In this document: positions 35,301 to 44,173 of the stretch, one piece after another | How positions within the stretch are numbered: the stretch's first letter is position 1 | Layout of the letters: every line of letters begins with the position of its first letter | NCBI RefSeq assembly: GCF_004769575.1 | Contig: NZ_RQGA01000003.1 | Coordinates: 310,001-374,000, forward strand | DNA: 64,000 nt | DNA from: Leptospira perdikensis | Lineage (GTDB): Bacteria; Spirochaetota; Leptospiria; Leptospirales; Leptospiraceae | Reading direction: 5' to 3' | Notes under the pieces: model-generated | The model's input: the letters and a program-made list of their open reading frames with translations, nothing else | The model's database searches: none | What the model was told of the DNA's origin: nothing | Translations under genes and position numbers: made by a program

Positions 35301-35779
35301 AAAAAACTACAGCATGGAAAAAAAGATTCAAAATTTGGTTATATAACTTTTATCCTCCTTATATTGGAGCTGGGATTCGCATTAAAGAAATTGCACCTGA
35401 TTTTTCTTATTTTCGATCCGAAATGAATTTAAGATTCTATAATAAGAATTATGTGGGTGTTCATTTTGGTGGTTCTTTGTATTCCATGTGTGATCCATTT
35501 TTTATGTTGATCCTTTTGGAAAGACTTGGATCCGATTATATCGTTTGGGACAAAGCCGGCAATATGATCTTTGTAAAACCGGGAATGGGAAAGGTCATTG
35601 CCGAATTTCGAATATCTGATTCCGAAATCCAAAGGATCAAAGACGAAATCGAAGTTAAGAAAAAAGGGGATTATCAATTCACCACTGATGTCAAAAACGA
35701 AGCAGGTGAGGTGATTGCGATATTGGAAAAAACAGTTTATATCCGTAAACGGGGAAGACTCCCCGTTCAGAATGGGTAA
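35297..35779 (+). CDS. DUF4442 hot-dog-fold protein, TTG start
   Basis: The 160 residues match DUF4442, a relative of hot-dog thioesterases: NLRFYNKNYVGVHFGGSLYS contains the conserved N-x-x-G-x-x-F/H-G-G-S core, followed by DPFFMLILLERLG. No activity is established for the family. The TTG start overlaps the EamA stop (TTGA) and AAAGGAACC lies upstream. It is the last gene of the AidB-AEC-EamA group; the next gene is convergent. Confidence 0.82.
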   Translation: MKKTTAWKKRFKIWLYNFYPPYIGAGIRIKEIAPDFSYFRSEMNLRFYNKNYVGVHFGGSLYSMCDPFFMLILLERLGSDYIVWDKAGNMIFVKPGMGKVIAEFRISDSEIQRIKDEIEVKKKGDYQFTTDVKNEAGEVIAILEKTVYIRKRGRLPVQNG

Positions 35780-35834
35780 GAATAAAAATAAGAAATATAG
35801 ATAGGTTTCTGATTCTTTTTTTTATCCTAGTGTA

Positions 35835-38255
35835 TTAGTATTTTTTATCTTCGTCTTCAGGAATCATACTCGCGTAATACTGAAGTAAAGCATCGTTTTT
35901 GGAATGAACCATTCGATTTGATTCTTCGATCATCTTTCGTTTTTCCAAAATCCTTTTCCCCTTTTCCCAAACTTCTTCTGGATCCTTCGTCAGGTAATTT
36001 CCCTCATGGCGGGAAATAAAATCTTCAACTAACATCTTACTCTGCGAAACTTCGATGGAAAAATCATTTTCTGTTAAAATTTTAGCAACAATTTGGTTTG
36101 GTAGAATTTTATGATACTGTTTCCACCCTTTGGTGATGCGGTAACTGAGTTCCAGCGTCGGATCTTCCGTATGTGCATATTCAGAGATAGGAATTGGATC
36201 ACAAAACTCTACATATACATTGGAACGTTTTGCAAGAAATCCTGCCATTCCCAGCTCTTCTGGCATATTACAAAACTGGTTATCTTCCGGAACGGTTTCA
36301 TAGGATACAGAGATGGGAACAATCACTATCTCTGTTCCAGAACTACGAAATGCATTCACTGCCGTTGTCAAAAGTCCCGTTTTGACTGGAACAATTCCTC
36401 CTGTCCGAGAACGAGTTCCTTCTGGATAAACAAGAGAAGGAATCCCTTGTTCTAACATGACTTGTGAATAAAGAGTGAGGCATTCCAAATACAAACTGTT
36501 TCTCGTTCTTTCACGATCCACGGCATAAGCACCTAGAGATTTTAACATCCATTCCCAAAATGGGTTGGACATTAAATTGATACCTGCCGCATAACGAGGA
36601 ACAGGTAGTCCCAAGTGAAATAAGGAATAAGCAACTTCCACGGAATCTAGGTGAGATCTATGAGTGGGGGCATACAATAAATTGTATTTAGAAGAAAGGG
36701 CTTTGACCACTTCTGTTTTACCACCAACATGAGGAATCATCGACCCTTTTAAAAAACCACCGGAGAAGAGGCGAATGGGAGCGACAAACCTGAGAACAGA
36801 TTCCCGAACCGTAGGACTATAGTTATCAGCAATTTCTGTTACATAAAATCGAACGAGTTCTTTAACAAGAGTGTTCTCTTCGTCTTTTTGGCAATTTTGG
36901 AATCGTTGCCAAATTTCAAGTTCTGATTCAAACTTAACCTCATCCAACTTTTGTTTTTTACGAGTGGCTTTGGTGAGTCTTTTCTGAGTGGATTCAATGA
37001 CTGCGGAAGATTGTTTTTTAACACGAGTCACGGTGCCTGGAACATTGCTAATGTGTTTTAAAATTCGATCCACAAGCAGGTTTTGAAAATCAATTCCTGA
37101 TGTTAAGTTGAGTCCCACCTTCTTTTGAACTACGAGAGGAATGTTTTTTGATTCCGTTTTTTTACCACAAATCAAATCAATGAGTGCATCTGGTGGTTGT
37201 TTTCTAGTGAGAACATCGAATAAAGTTCTGTGTAAAGTAAATGGTAAACGAATCTCATTGGCAAGTTCAATGAGAATACTCAGTGCATACGTTCCTTCTA
37301 CGTTATCATGCCATTTGGTAGATTCTCTTTCGATAAAAGATCTTGGTGCAAAGAAAATTTCAATTCTATCTTTGATACTTAATTTCTCTCCACCTGACAA
37401 GAGTTCGCCGACAATTTTTTGTCCAAAACCCCGGTTTCTACTTTTGTTACTGGTTGCTGTTGTGATAAAATCGGCAAGGCCTGATCTTCCCATCACCGTA
37501 TCGGGTCTTGCACCATAACGCATAGCTAGGTCTCTTACTTCTTGAAATCCTACGGATAAAATTTCACCAAGTAAGTTGGCCCCATAACGAGGGAGTAAAG
37601 ATACGATCCCACTTGCGATGGCCATTGGGTTTTTGGCAACTCCCACAATTTCCATTCCCACAACATCATCGGTAACAGAAGTATTGATAAAATTAGAAGA
37701 AAGAACCTCGGCAAGAAAATCAGAGGTTTCTTTTTCATAAGATCCAATATTAAAAAAACTGAATTTTTCATCTAAAATTTCCCCAAGTAGGGAAGGGCCA
37801 TTGACAACGGCAACGGATGTATTTGAAAAATTTCTTTCTTTTAAAAAATTTTGTAAGTATTGCGAATAAGTAATGAATCCTGTTTTTTTTCTATTTTTAG
37901 AATCCAGAATTCCTTTTGTTAAAAAAGAAAAAACATAACTATTGGTTGGTTCTAAAACTTCCAAAAGGGCATGGACGCTGTCCAAAAAAGACCGCGAAGG
38001 AACGGCCACATGGAAAACCCAATCATCTCGTCCAAAAGCATCCAAACTGGAGACAATGTCGATATGATCAGGAAGATCAATTGTCTTTCCCATAATTTCT
38101 GTTTGGCGGCGTTTCTTTAGAACCTCTACCAATTCTTTGTCAGGAATCCAGAGAGTGATGGGGTCGAACTTTTGTGCCAGTACGGAAGCGATGATGATAC
38201 CCATGGGGCCGCTTCCCAGAACTGCTTGTTTTAAGTCGTTATAGGCTATTTGCAT
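35835..38255 (-). CDS. Fusion of glycerol-3-phosphate dehydrogenase (GpsA) and PlsB-type acyltransferase
   Basis: The 806 residues join two steps of phospholipid synthesis. The N-terminal half (about 1-340) is NAD(P)-dependent G3P dehydrogenase: AVLGSGPMGIIIASVLA, SFLTKGI, VGVAKNPMAIASG (catalytic Lys) and SGLADFITTATSNKSRNRGF. The C-terminal half (from about 480) is a glycerol-3-phosphate acyltransferase: THRSHLDSVEV (about 528-538), GAYAVDRERTR, YPEGTRSRTGG and IVPISVSYE, closer to PlsB than to PlsC. Both active sites look intact, so the protein could make and acylate G3P in one chain. A basic linker separates the halves. It stands alone on the minus strand. Confidence 0.9.
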   Translation of the reverse strand: MQIAYNDLKQAVLGSGPMGIIIASVLAQKFDPITLWIPDKELVEVLKKRRQTEIMGKTIDLPDHIDIVSSLDAFGRDDWVFHVAVPSRSFLDSVHALLEVLEPTNSYVFSFLTKGILDSKNRKKTGFITYSQYLQNFLKERNFSNTSVAVVNGPSLLGEILDEKFSFFNIGSYEKETSDFLAEVLSSNFINTSVTDDVVGMEIVGVAKNPMAIASGIVSLLPRYGANLLGEILSVGFQEVRDLAMRYGARPDTVMGRSGLADFITTATSNKSRNRGFGQKIVGELLSGGEKLSIKDRIEIFFAPRSFIERESTKWHDNVEGTYALSILIELANEIRLPFTLHRTLFDVLTRKQPPDALIDLICGKKTESKNIPLVVQKKVGLNLTSGIDFQNLLVDRILKHISNVPGTVTRVKKQSSAVIESTQKRLTKATRKKQKLDEVKFESELEIWQRFQNCQKDEENTLVKELVRFYVTEIADNYSPTVRESVLRFVAPIRLFSGGFLKGSMIPHVGGKTEVVKALSSKYNLLYAPTHRSHLDSVEVAYSLFHLGLPVPRYAAGINLMSNPFWEWMLKSLGAYAVDRERTRNSLYLECLTLYSQVMLEQGIPSLVYPEGTRSRTGGIVPVKTGLLTTAVNAFRSSGTEIVIVPISVSYETVPEDNQFCNMPEELGMAGFLAKRSNVYVEFCDPIPISEYAHTEDPTLELSYRITKGWKQYHKILPNQIVAKILTENDFSIEVSQSKMLVEDFISRHEGNYLTKDPEEVWEKGKRILEKRKMIEESNRMVHSKNDALLQYYASMIPEDEDKKY

Positions 38256-38362
38256 AAATAATTAACAATACGAATCGAGGGGAAATCTCACTTTATTTGT
38301 TTGCTTGAAACGATTCGAGTCTATCGAAAAAGTATCAGGAGAGTGTAAATCGTCAAGTCACA

Positions 38363-39748
38363 ATGATTCGAGCTGGTATTGTATTTTCAAGTCTTGCGGT
38401 GATTCCTGCCCTCTTTGGCTGGTATCAAAACTGGCTCGGTCTTAACCGGCCTCAAGAGATCAATTTGGCCATTGCCTTACTTGTATCTTTTCTTTGGGTA
38501 ACAGAACTTTTCCCGCTTTATGTTACGGGTTTTTTAGTTTTATTTTTGGAATTGGTCTGGTTGCTTCCCTCATGGGGACCAGGAGCTCCAAAAACGATTA
38601 CTTTTCTATCTTGTTATTTTTCAGAGACCATTTTACTCTTCTTAGGTGGCTTCGTCATATCTTCGGCAATCACATCTTATGGATTGGATTCTGCCATTGC
38701 TCGTTTTGTGATTCAAAAAACGAAAGGTTCAGCCTTTTTACTTGTGCTTTCTTTGGGTTTTGCCACAGCATTTTTATCCTGCTGGATGAACAATACGGCT
38801 ACTGCAGCTATGATGCTCGGATTAGTATCTTCTATGATGAAATCTTTAGAAGAAAACAATCCTTTACGAAAATCTCTTTTATTCATCGTTCCTTTTTCCG
38901 CAAACCTGGGAGGGATCGGCACACCAGTGGGAACCCTCCCCAACGTGATTGGGATTGGATATTTACAAGAAAGAGGATTAGAAATTGGTTTTTTAAACTG
39001 GATGGGATTTGCCTTCCCCGTATTCATCCTTTCCGTATTGGCCCTTGCTATACTTTTGTACATTGTGTACTTAAAAAAAGGCAAATCAGAAAATTCTGTC
39101 TCTTCCATCCAAGTGTCTGATCCGGATTTATCTCTTTCGAAACGGGATCGATCTATTGCCTTGAGTATTATCATCATCACCATTTTTGGGTGGATCACCT
39201 CAGACTGGCATGGAGTGTCTAATGGAACCGTCGCTTTATTTCCGGTGATTGTTTTTTTTGGATTTCGACTTTTAGACTTAAAAGAATTTCGAAATCTATC
39301 TTGGGACGTATTGATTCTTATGGGAGGAGGGATTGCACTCGGTAAAGCCTTCGAAGAAACTGGACTTGCGAAACATTTTGTCGGTTTGTTTATGTTAGGT
39401 GATTCTGGTCAATTGGGTTTGTTTTTATTTTTTTCCCTTCTCTCTCTCGGCCTTTCATGTTTCCTAAGTAACACCAGTGTGGCCAATTTGATTCTTCCCA
39501 TCACCATGGGATTACCTGCACATCTGATTCTGCCTGCAGCCATCGGAGCCACCATCGGGGCTTCCCTTGCTATGCCACTTCCTGTATCTACACCGCCCAA
39601 TGCTTTGGCTTTCAGTTATGGTGGCATTAGAAGCCTCGAGATGTTAAAGGTTGGTGGCATCATTTCGATCGTTGCTTGGACCTTTTTTGTGACTGTCGGG
39701 GGGCTAATTTTACATCTATTGGGAATTGTCGATTTTTCTCGGTTTTAA
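38363..39748 (+). CDS. SLC13/DASS-family divalent-anion symporter
   Basis: The 461 residues form 11 or 12 membrane helices with the two repeat signatures of the family: FLSCWMNNTATAAMMLGL in the first half and CFLSNTSVANLILPIT in the second, each with the N-T pair that binds sodium and substrate. ANLGGIGTPVGTLPNVIGIG is also typical. Substrates are dicarboxylates, sulfate or phosphate; the exact one is not readable. It is divergent from gpsA-plsB across 107 bp. Confidence 0.9.
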   Translation: MIRAGIVFSSLAVIPALFGWYQNWLGLNRPQEINLAIALLVSFLWVTELFPLYVTGFLVLFLELVWLLPSWGPGAPKTITFLSCYFSETILLFLGGFVISSAITSYGLDSAIARFVIQKTKGSAFLLVLSLGFATAFLSCWMNNTATAAMMLGLVSSMMKSLEENNPLRKSLLFIVPFSANLGGIGTPVGTLPNVIGIGYLQERGLEIGFLNWMGFAFPVFILSVLALAILLYIVYLKKGKSENSVSSIQVSDPDLSLSKRDRSIALSIIIITIFGWITSDWHGVSNGTVALFPVIVFFGFRLLDLKEFRNLSWDVLILMGGGIALGKAFEETGLAKHFVGLFMLGDSGQLGLFLFFSLLSLGLSCFLSNTSVANLILPITMGLPAHLILPAAIGATIGASLAMPLPVSTPPNALAFSYGGIRSLEMLKVGGIISIVAWTFFVTVGGLILHLLGIVDFSRF

Positions 39749-39796
39749 AAAAAAGACTTTTCCTCTCCTCAACTTCCATTACTCTACTTTCGAATT

Positions 39797-40369
39797 ATGC
39801 GAAGTATTCGATCTTTTTTATTATTATTAGTAATTGTCCCATTTTTTCTTTTTTCTTGTTATAATTATATCAGCGAAGATGTACCCGTCATTGCAAGGCC
39901 TGATTTTAAACAGCAGATCGCCATTTTGTCTATAAAAGTTTCCACTCCTGAGAATGATAAAACCAAAAGGGAAATCACTTCTATTTATACAAAATATTTA
40001 ATGGATACCGGATATTTTGGTCGTGTTTTATCAGATGGAGTCCGGGCAAACCATCATATTGATTTGTATACAAGCGAAGTGAACGAATATGAACATTTTT
40101 GGATCTCTTCTATTTCCACCTTGTTTATGTTAGGTACTGCCGGATTGTTGCCATCAATCTATTCTAAAGAAAGAGTTCTCCATGCCGATTTTTATTTAAA
40201 CGATAAACTCGTTGGTCGCGAAAAGTATAGGCAAAAACATTCTACCCTATTTGGAGTTCCATTTGTATTTATCTGGGAAACTGGAATTAAAGAAGCGAAA
40301 ACAATCCAATTTAACAAAGAAAAAAATCTAATCCACAATGTGGTTCAAGATTACAATCGTTACTTATAG
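39797..40369 (+). CDS. Hypothetical lipoprotein
   Basis: The 190 residues start with a lipoprotein signal (lipobox FSC at residues 19-21, LLVIVPFFLFSC). There is a central domain with IAILSIKVSTPENDKTKREI, and a short hydrophobic hairpin (SISTLFMLGTAGLLPSIYS) that could insert in a membrane. No named family is recognised; the outline resembles small leptospiral envelope lipoproteins. It is 8 bp before the CAP-domain lipoprotein gene and is probably co-transcribed with it. Confidence 0.7.
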   Translation: MRSIRSFLLLLVIVPFFLFSCYNYISEDVPVIARPDFKQQIAILSIKVSTPENDKTKREITSIYTKYLMDTGYFGRVLSDGVRANHHIDLYTSEVNEYEHFWISSISTLFMLGTAGLLPSIYSKERVLHADFYLNDKLVGREKYRQKHSTLFGVPFVFIWETGIKEAKTIQFNKEKNLIHNVVQDYNRYL

Positions 40370-40377
40370 GAGACTTT

Positions 40378-41220
40378 ATGAATTTTCTTACAAAATCAAA
40401 CCTTGTTACATTACCAGCTCGAACTTTTGCCATTGTTTTTGTTTTGAGTTTATTTGCCTCTGTTTGTAAAACTCCCGAAGTCAAAAAAGCTCCTGTTGTA
40501 GAAGTAAAAAAACCAGAACCTGTCGAAAAGGTTGTGGAACAACAAGATCCGAATTTAGCTTTTTTAGAAAGTATTGAAGATGGTCGAGAATTACCAGAAT
40601 CCGATAAATGGAAAGTCGAACAATACGATGTATTCACTGAGGATACCTTCCCGTCGTATGCTCCCGCAAATACAGCTATCGATTTTGCAAAGATCGATTA
40701 TCCTTTGTTAAATGCTGCAGTTTTTTATGTAACTTCGAAAGAGAGAAAAACACTCGGCCTTCGTCCTTTTAAATATTCGGAAAAATGTGAACAAGCAGCT
40801 TTCGGCCATGCGCAAGATATGGTAACCTATGATTTTTATTCCCATACTAGCACTGTGAATGGAAAAGAAACCTTACGTGACCGTTTGGATTTGGTAGGAA
40901 TTACAGACACTTATTCTGCAGAAAATATAATTAATTCGTTTGGAATTCAATACCAAGGTGGACGTGCCGTATTCACTCCATTACAAAACGGTGGACCGTT
41001 TTTTAGTTACACAAAAGCAGGATCACCGATTCCTAATCATACTTATTTGAGTTTAGCAAAAGCAGTTGTAGAAATTTGGTTTAACTCACCAGGCCATAGA
41101 AAGAACATACTCAATCCAGAGTTTACTTACATGGGTGCAGGTACTTCCTTTTACAAAGATAAAAAGTTTTATGATATCGATAAGGTAAAAGCAGTACAAG
41201 TTTTTACAGCCAAACCTTAA
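40378..41220 (+). CDS. CAP/SCP-domain lipoprotein
   Basis: The 280 residues have a signal with a lipobox at FASVC (about residue 36), a Pro/Val/Lys-rich spacer (VEVKKPEPVEKVVEQQ) and a C-terminal CAP domain of about 130 residues: AFGHAQDMVTYDFYSHTS and VVEIWFNSPGHRKNILNPEF, which carry the conserved cavity histidines. Bacterial CAP proteins are secreted or surface exposed, and their biochemical role is mostly unsettled. AGGAG precedes the ATG. Confidence 0.88.
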   Translation: MNFLTKSNLVTLPARTFAIVFVLSLFASVCKTPEVKKAPVVEVKKPEPVEKVVEQQDPNLAFLESIEDGRELPESDKWKVEQYDVFTEDTFPSYAPANTAIDFAKIDYPLLNAAVFYVTSKERKTLGLRPFKYSEKCEQAAFGHAQDMVTYDFYSHTSTVNGKETLRDRLDLVGITDTYSAENIINSFGIQYQGGRAVFTPLQNGGPFFSYTKAGSPIPNHTYLSLAKAVVEIWFNSPGHRKNILNPEFTYMGAGTSFYKDKKFYDIDKVKAVQVFTAKP

Positions 41221-41272
41221 AGATACAACCAAAGATTTTCATTGGTGCTCTTGGTGTAAGGAAGATGTCTTT

Positions 41273-43303
41273 TTGGATATAAATGAATTTTATTTTTTAG
41301 CGAAACTTGCGGCTCAGATTTGTAACTCAAAAATTTCTCTGATTACCAACTTAGAGGGAAAGGATCAAAAACCAATTGCAGAATTTGGAATTCTTCCGGA
41401 TCAACTTTCGTCGTTGGTTACTTTTTCTTCTCAAATTTTAGGTCCAACAAAAGACATTCTTATCATCGAGAATTTTCATACAGATTTGAATTCGAATCAT
41501 ACTGCGGTTTTTCTTAAGGATTTCCGAACTCAGTTTTTTGTTGGTGTTCCTTTGGTTTCAGAGGATGGTTCTGTTTGGGGAGTGGTTTCTATTTTAGATG
41601 ACAAACCAAAAACTTTAAATGCAAACCAACTCGAGTTACTTCAAGAAATAACAACCAGAGTTAAACATTTAATCATTCAAAAGCCAGAAGATTTACCAAC
41701 CAATGAATTGATTTTACAAGGCTCGAGTTCTCACGAAAAAACTTTATCTTTATTTGGAACTAAAGAGGCCATAACTCAAATTCGAAAATTGGAAAAGGAT
41801 CTCCGAGCTAGTGAAACGGCTTTTCGTGGGAATTTTGATAATGCTGCAGTTGGAATGGCACTCATTGATGAAAATGGGAAATGGCTTAAGGTTAACAAAA
41901 GGGTTTGTGAAATTGTAGGATATACTGAGTCAGAGCTGATGCAGCTGACCTTTCAGGATATCACACATCCCGATGATTTAAATGCAGACTTAAGTTATCT
42001 AGAAGAACTTGTCGCAGATAAACGAAGATTTTACCAAATGGAAAAACGATATTTCCACAAAAATGGAAACATCGTATACATTATTTTGGCCGTTTCGATG
42101 GTAAAAAATGAAGAAGGAAGAGTTCATTATTTTGTTTCTCAAATCATTGATATCACCGAATGGAAGTTAGTTGAACAGAAGTTAAAAATTGCTTTAGCTA
42201 AAAACCAGGCTATTTTAGATTCCAGCACTCTGGTCGCTATTATTAGTACTGATACCGAAGGAACCATTACAGAATTCAATCATGGCGCCGAAAAAATGTT
42301 AGGATATACCTCAGATGAATTAATCGGAAAGTTTACCCCTAAGATTTTTCATATTGAAGGGGAAATAGAAGAAAGAGGTAAATTACTTTCAACTGAATAC
42401 AATCAACAGTTTTCGGGATTTGAAATATTAATCTACAATGCAAAAATTGGAAAACCAAATACTCTAGAATGGACACATAAAAGAAAGGATGGGTCCACAT
42501 TTCCTGTCCTTTTGTCCATTACAGCCGTGAAACAAAATGAAAAAATATCCGGTTACTTAGGTGTTGCCGTAGATATTTCTGAACTCAAAAAAGCAGAAGC
42601 AGAAATTCAATCCTTACTCGATATTACAAGTGAACAAAACAATCGATTAAAAAATTTCACAAACATTGTCTCTCATAATTTACGATCCCATAGTTTTGGA
42701 ATTAGTGGGATGATGGATATACTCCAAAGAACATACCCGGAATACTTTCAAAATGAAATGATGTCATTGTTACTTGGAGCCACAGAAAATTTAAAACGTA
42801 CGATCGAAGATCTAACTGCAGTCATTAAAGTTAATTTAGCGCAAGAAAACTATGAGTTGATTGAAATAAATCAAGTAGTCCAGAAAAATTTGGAAAGTTT
42901 AGCTCTTCAAATTTTAGAATCAAAATTAAAAGTGGAAGTGAACTTACAAAACCAGTTTCTCGTTCGTGTCATCCCTGCTTACCTGGACAGTATTGTTTTA
43001 AATTTAATTACCAATGCCATCAAATACAAAGCAAAGGATCGAGATAGTATTCTAAAAATTGTCGGATTTCGTAAAAATAAATTCATCGAAGTTCAATTTG
43101 AAGATAACGGGCAAGGAATTGATCTAAAAAAACATAGTGATAAACTCTTCGGCATGTATAAGACTTTTCATGAAAATAAAGAGGCCCGGGGAGTTGGATT
43201 ATTCATTTCAAAAAACCAAATAGAAACGATGGGAGGAAAAATTGAGGTTGAAAGTACCGTAGGAATTGGTACAAAATTTACTGTATTTTTACCCTATGAA
43301 TGA
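41273..43303 (+). CDS. GAF-PAS-PAS sensor histidine kinase, TTG start
   Basis: The 676 residues have a GAF domain (about 5-140), two PAS domains (about 170-295 and 305-440, with GNFDNAAVGMALIDENGKW and DTEGTITEFNHGAEKMLGYT), a dimerisation helix with phospho-acceptor in FTNIVSHNLRSH (His near 468) and an HATPase domain (NLITNAIKYK, DNGQGIDL, GVGLFISKNQIE). No membrane helix is present, so it senses a cytosolic signal. The start is TTG 41273 with AAGGAAG upstream; the nearby ATG is out of frame. It is coupled to a response regulator. Confidence 0.9.
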   Translation: MDINEFYFLAKLAAQICNSKISLITNLEGKDQKPIAEFGILPDQLSSLVTFSSQILGPTKDILIIENFHTDLNSNHTAVFLKDFRTQFFVGVPLVSEDGSVWGVVSILDDKPKTLNANQLELLQEITTRVKHLIIQKPEDLPTNELILQGSSSHEKTLSLFGTKEAITQIRKLEKDLRASETAFRGNFDNAAVGMALIDENGKWLKVNKRVCEIVGYTESELMQLTFQDITHPDDLNADLSYLEELVADKRRFYQMEKRYFHKNGNIVYIILAVSMVKNEEGRVHYFVSQIIDITEWKLVEQKLKIALAKNQAILDSSTLVAIISTDTEGTITEFNHGAEKMLGYTSDELIGKFTPKIFHIEGEIEERGKLLSTEYNQQFSGFEILIYNAKIGKPNTLEWTHKRKDGSTFPVLLSITAVKQNEKISGYLGVAVDISELKKAEAEIQSLLDITSEQNNRLKNFTNIVSHNLRSHSFGISGMMDILQRTYPEYFQNEMMSLLLGATENLKRTIEDLTAVIKVNLAQENYELIEINQVVQKNLESLALQILESKLKVEVNLQNQFLVRVIPAYLDSIVLNLITNAIKYKAKDRDSILKIVGFRKNKFIEVQFEDNGQGIDLKKHSDKLFGMYKTFHENKEARGVGLFISKNQIETMGGKIEVESTVGIGTKFTVFLPYE

Positions 43304-43691
43304 AATTAATTTAGCCTGCGTTGTGGAGGATGATCCTGTTCATCTTTTTTTGACAAAACAAGTCATCTCCCTTTCCGGAATGGTAAAACAAACTGTAGTT
43401 TGTCAAAATGGTAAGGATGCTTATGACATGCTTATTTCTCGAATTTCTAGTTCGGAAACGTTGCCTGATTTGATTTTATTGGATTTGAATATGCCGGTTT
43501 GGGATGGATGGCAATTTTTAGATGAAATTACGGCGATGTCGCTAGATCAAAAAATCACCATATATATTGTCACTAGTTCTTCCAACGAGGATGATATGCG
43601 AAGAGCAGAGAAATACAATCTCAGTGATAATTACATCGTAAAACCGATTACCTTAGAGAAACTAAAAGAAATTATTTACGCGATGAATTGA
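43296..43691 (+). CDS. Single-domain response regulator (CheY-like)
   Basis: The start is ATG 43296 inside the end of the kinase gene (8-bp overlap), giving 131 residues; the longer frame adds 10 residues without family support. The receiver domain has the acidic pair VVEDDP, phospho-acceptor Asp in LILLDLNMPVWDG, and the conserved Thr/Ser and Lys positions in IVTSSSN and YIVKPI. No output domain is attached, so it acts by protein contact or in a phosphorelay. It is almost certainly phosphorylated by the preceding kinase. Confidence 0.92.
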   Translation: MNEINLACVVEDDPVHLFLTKQVISLSGMVKQTVVCQNGKDAYDMLISRISSSETLPDLILLDLNMPVWDGWQFLDEITAMSLDQKITIYIVTSSSNEDDMRRAEKYNLSDNYIVKPITLEKLKEIIYAMN

Positions 43692-43708
43692 AGATTTCTT
43701 AAAGATCT

Positions 43709-44164
43709 TTACTTTGCCATTTTGACAACGATGTCAAATTCTTTCTTAGTCACTGGTTGGATCGACAACCGCGATCCTTTTTGAGTCACCACCATTTTTT
43801 CTAGTCCCTTCGTGTTACGAAGTGTATCCAAAGAAATTAATTCTTTGAACTTAGTATGGGGTTTTAAGTGAACTCCAAACCATCTAGGTTCTGTTCCTTT
43901 CAGTTTCGGATCAAAATATTTATGGTTCGGGTCAAATTGATACGGGTCTGGTGTTGCTTCTTTTGCAATTTCTGCAACACCTATAATCCCTGGTGGATCG
44001 AGTCTGCTGTGATAAAATAAAACCAAGTCACCTAACTTCACTTCGTCGCGAAGATAGTTACGTGCTTGGTAGTTTCTTACCCCTTCCCAATAAGAGAGTT
44101 TTTCTCTGATTAGGTCGTCAATGGAGAACACATCGGGTTCTGTTTTAAAGAGCCAATACTTCAT
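43709..44164 (-). CDS. EVE-domain protein
   Basis: The 151 residues are a single EVE (PUA-like) domain: MKYWLFKTEPDVFSIDDL, WEGVRNYQARNYLRDEVKLG and LVLFYHSRLDPPGIIGVAEI. EVE folds bind modified nucleobases in DNA or RNA. The protein is of normal length for the stand-alone form. It follows ftsH by 9 bp on the same strand and is probably read from the same transcript. Confidence 0.93.
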   Translation of the reverse strand: MKYWLFKTEPDVFSIDDLIREKLSYWEGVRNYQARNYLRDEVKLGDLVLFYHSRLDPPGIIGVAEIAKEATPDPYQFDPNHKYFDPKLKGTEPRWFGVHLKPHTKFKELISLDTLRNTKGLEKMVVTQKGSRLSIQPVTKKEFDIVVKMAK

Positions 44165-44173
44165 CGATGTTTT

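Noticed and set aside
35745..35775. Hairpin ACGGGGA/TCCCCGT at the end of the DUF4442 gene
   Set aside because: It lies inside the coding sequence and no T-run follows, so it is not supported as a terminator.
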